DNA of 64,000 bases from Agromyces sp. ISL-38 (lineage in GTDB: Bacteria > Actinomycetota > Actinomycetes > Actinomycetales > Microbacteriaceae), in contig NZ_JAGGPF010000010.1 in assembly GCF_018613935.1 (NCBI RefSeq), forward strand, positions 248,001 through 312,000. Reading direction: 5' to 3'. Shown piece by piece: positions 61,969-64,000 of this stretch. A model generated the notes under the pieces. The model saw only the letters and a program-made list of their open reading frames with translations. It was not told the DNA's origin and searched no databases. The translations under genes and the position numbers were made by a program. Position 1 is the stretch's first letter; every line of letters starts with the position of its first letter.

Positions 61969-62894
61969 CGAACCCCATCTCACCGAACGGTCCGGGCCTG
62001 CGCGGCGCCGTCGACCTGTCGGCGCTCGTGCAGCGCCAGCAGGAGCAGGCCGGCCCGGCATCCGGCGACGGCATCGTCTTCGAGACGGATGACGCGGCCT
62101 TCGGCTCCACCCTCGAGCTCTCCCGCACCGTGCCGGTCGTCGTCGCGCTCTGGGCCTCGTGGAGCGAGCAGTCGCGAACCCTCGTCGAGTCGCTCGAGCG
62201 TCTCGTACGAGCGCGTGACGGCCGGATGGTGCTCGCCACAGCCGACGCCGACCGCAGCCCGCAGCTCGTCCAGGCGTTCCAGGCACAGGCGATCCCCACG
62301 GTCGTCGCCGTAATCGCGGGCCAGCCCGTGCCGCTCTTCGCCGGCGTCCAGCCCGACGACGTGATCGACCAGGTGCTCGACCAGCTACTCGAGCTCGGTG
62401 CGCAGCACGGCGTCTCCGGCCGAGTCGAGTCCGGCGACGCCGGTGCCGATGGCGACGCGCAGGAGCCCGTCGAGGAGCCGCTGCCGCCGCTGCACCAGGA
62501 GGCGTACGACGCGATCGAGCGCGGCGACTTCGAGGCCGCGGCATCCGCATATCGCACCGCCATGGCGCAAGATCCGCGCGACTCGCTCGCGGTCGCGGGC
62601 CTCGCCCAGGCGAACCTCCTCGGTCGGCTCGCCGGCAAGACGCTCGACTCGATCCGCAACGCCGCTGCGGCGGCGCCCAGCGATCTCGACGCGCAGCTCG
62701 ACGTCGCCGACCTCGACCTGTCGGGCGGCCACGTCGACGATGCATTCGACCGGTTGCTCACCCTATTCCCGACCCTCGACGCCGACGGCAAGAACCGGGT
62801 GCGCGAGCGCCTCATCGAGCTCTTCGAGGTCGTCGGCACCGAGGAGCCGCGAGTGATCGCCGCTCGCCGGCGGCTCACCAACCTGCTCTACTGA
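61965..62894 (+). CDS. Thioredoxin-fold TPR protein, CnoX/YbbN-like, cysteine-free
   Basis: 309-residue soluble protein: thioredoxin fold at about 40-140 (VVALWASWSEQSRTLVESLE, cis-Pro in IPTVVAV) and a helical TPR-like part at 175-305. The active-site CxxC is replaced by SEQS, so no redox catalysis is expected. E. coli CnoX is a related chaperedoxin. GGAGG ribosome site; ATGA-coupled to the 615-residue membrane protein. Confidence 0.88.
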   Translation: MTNPISPNGPGLRGAVDLSALVQRQQEQAGPASGDGIVFETDDAAFGSTLELSRTVPVVVALWASWSEQSRTLVESLERLVRARDGRMVLATADADRSPQLVQAFQAQAIPTVVAVIAGQPVPLFAGVQPDDVIDQVLDQLLELGAQHGVSGRVESGDAGADGDAQEPVEEPLPPLHQEAYDAIERGDFEAAASAYRTAMAQDPRDSLAVAGLAQANLLGRLAGKTLDSIRNAAAAAPSDLDAQLDVADLDLSGGHVDDAFDRLLTLFPTLDADGKNRVRERLIELFEVVGTEEPRVIAARRRLTNLLY

Positions 62895-62935
62895 CGGCAG
62901 CCCGCCGGCCCGCGACGCCGCCAGCGCCGCGGCCA

Positions 62936-62980
62936 GTGGTTTCGATACGCGTCCGGCTTCGCCGGGCGCTACTCAACCAC
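62936..62980. repeat. Intergenic palindromic repeat (GTGGTT...AACCAC)
   Basis: 45-bp element with ends GTGGTT and AACCAC, inner TCGATACG / CGCTACTC arms and a GTCCGGC-TTCG-CCGGGCG hairpin. This form of element recurs in intergenic gaps of Microbacteriaceae genomes as I recall them. It overlaps the last codons and stop of glgB and separates two convergent genes, acting as a terminator by position. Confidence 0.6.
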
Positions 62981-64000
62981 CGGACTCGAGCGTGAACCAG
63001 ACCGCTCCGAGCGGCGGGAGCGTGAACACGCCGGAGGCCGGGCGCCCGGCCCACGGTCGCTCGACGGCGTCGACCCCGCCGAGGTTGCCGACGCCCGAAC
63101 CGCCGAACTCCGCGGCATCCGAGTTCAGGATCTCGGTCCAGCGGCCGGCTTGCGGCAGGCCGAGGCGGAATCCTTCGTGCGGTACGCCCGCGAAGTTCAC
63201 GACGCAGAGCAGCGGCCTGCGGGCACGGTCGTACCGGAGGAACGCGATGAGGTTGTGCGCCGCGGCCCCGCCCTCGATCCATTCGAAGCCTGCGGCGTCG
63301 TCATCGAGTTCCCACAGCTCGGGTCGCTGCCGGTAGCAGCGATTCAGTGCGCCGACGAATTCGGCGAGCTGCCGGTGGGTCGGCTGGTCGAGGATCCACC
63401 AGTCGAGGCCGCGCTCCTCGCTCCACTCGGAGAGCTGGCCGAACTCCTGCCCCATGAAGAGCAGTTGCTTGCCGGGATGCGCCCACATGTACGAGAGGTA
63501 GGCGCGCACGTTGGCGAGCTGCTGCCAGTGGTCACCGGGCATCTTGCGAATGAGCGAGCCCTTGCCGTGCACGACCTCGTCGTGGCTGATCGGCAGCACG
63601 AAGTGCTCGCTGAACGCGTAGAGGAACGAGAACGTGAGGTCGTGGTGGTGGTGCGAGCGGTACATCGGGTCTTTCGAGATGTACTGCAGGGTGTCGTGCA
63701 TCCAGCCCATGTTCCACTTGAAGCCGAAGCCGAGGCCGCCGCTCGTGGTCGGCGCGGTGACCCCGGGCCAGCTCGTCGACTCCTCGGCGATCATGACGAT
63801 GCCGGGGTTCCGCTTGTAGGCGGTGGCCGTGGCCTCCTGGAGGAACCCGATCGCCTCGAGGTGCTCGCGGCCGCCGTGGATGTTCGGCACCCAGCCGCCC
63901 TCTTCGCGGGAGTAGTCGAGGTAGAGCATCGAGGCGACGGCGTCGACGCGCAAGCCGTCGACATGGAACTCCTCGAGCCAGAAGAGCGCGTTCGCGACGA
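62973..64000 (-). CDS. glgB: 1,4-alpha-glucan branching enzyme, partial (C-terminal part)
   Basis: The last 342 codons of a GH13 branching enzyme; the gene continues beyond the window edge. Nucleophile Asp in [16 protein letters not shown], acid/base Glu in [12 protein letters not shown], third Asp in [11 protein letters not shown]; the WPWLG-type region is replaced by [11 protein letters not shown], as in GlgB. C-terminal all-beta domain to the end. Its 3' end overlaps the repeat at 62936-62980. Introduces alpha-1,6 branches into glycogen. Confidence 0.97.
   Translation of the reverse strand, partial: VANALFWLEEFHVDGLRVDAVASMLYLDYSREEGGWVPNIHGGREHLEAIGFLQEATATAYKRNPGIVMIAEESTSWPGVTAPTTSGGLGFGFKWNMGWMHDTLQYISKDPMYRSHHHHDLTFSFLYAFSEHFVLPISHDEVVHGKGSLIRKMPGDHWQQLANVRAYLSYMWAHPGKQLLFMGQEFGQLSEWSEERGLDWWILDQPTHRQLAEFVGALNRCYRQRPELWELDDDAAGFEWIEGGAAAHNLIAFLRYDRARRPLLCVVNFAGVPHEGFRLGLPQAGRWTEILNSDAAEFGGSGVGNLGGVDAVERPWAGRPASGVFTLPPLGAVWFTLESGG

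Noticed and set aside
1..64000. tRNA, rRNA, 4.5S RNA, phage or insertion-sequence genes
   Set aside because: None was recognised on reading the intergenic gaps; short RNAs without clear hallmarks could have been missed.

Overview
The window is a high-GC actinobacterial chromosome segment, most likely from the family Microbacteriaceae (Agromyces/Microbacterium-like; a guess from gene content, not a database result). Supporting signs are strong GC3 codon bias, the actinobacterial order ffh-rpsP-khpA-rimM-trmD and rplS-lepB-rnhB-DUF2469-yraN-yifB-dprA-xerC-M23-rpsB-tsf-pyrH-frr-cdsA, many ATGA/GTGA coupled starts, many -10 boxes 6-9 nt from start codons (leaderless type), and a GTGGTT...AACCAC intergenic hairpin of a kind I recall from Microbacteriaceae. 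No tRNA, rRNA, CRISPR array, insertion sequence or prophage gene was recognised.

Region 1 (1-23.7 kb) is a plant-glycan utilisation locus. On the plus strand are a GH95 alpha-L-fucosidase (5' end outside the window), a LacI regulator and a DUF624/YesL membrane protein. On the minus strand is an Lpl-type ABC sugar importer (leader peptide, two permeases, long solute-binding lipoprotein) followed by a collapsed second copy of the same operon: its binding protein is intact but its permeases survive only as scars. Further right are GH43 and an inverted-domain GH3 (minus strand), then a plus-strand operon: second LacI regulator, solute-binding protein, two permeases, GH31 alpha-xylosidase, GH1 beta-glycosidase and a ROK regulator. 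Fucosidase, xylosidase, beta-glucosidase/galactosidase and arabinosidase together suggest (branched, fucosylated) xyloglucan oligosaccharides as substrate. Palindromes of the form TCGAAGCGCTTCGA lie at the control regions, and the two LacI proteins share the same DNA-recognition helix.

Region 2 (23.7-33.3 kb) is housekeeping with surface proteins: SRP GTPase Ffh, a DUF305 lipoprotein coupled to an anchored LVIVD-repeat protein, a spermidine-synthase-like protein, a FemAB-type transferase, a YbdK-type glutamate-cysteine ligase homologue, then rpsP-khpA-rimM-trmD.

Region 3 (33.3-40.5 kb) is a nitrite assimilation and siroheme block: two convergent CbiX/SirB-type chelatases, a HemD with a fused winged-helix domain, a fused CysG-type siroheme synthase, and nirD/nirB. 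A four-part GlnR-like nitrogen box precedes the first chelatase gene.

Region 4 (40.5-55.3 kb) is a core-gene run: map, rplS with a structured leader, lepB, rnhB, yraN, yifB, dprA, a phosphodiesterase, xerC, an M23 protein, rpsB, tsf, pyrH, frr, cdsA and a DivIVA-related protein. Region 5 (55.4-64 kb) holds a lytic-transglycosylase-like protein, a small Zn-ribbon-like protein coupled to an alpha/beta hydrolase, an AI-2E-family permease, a 538-residue DivIVA-headed coiled-coil protein, an unusual 615-residue membrane protein with an internal lipobox-like motif, a cysteine-free thioredoxin-TPR protein, and the 3' part of glgB running off the window end.
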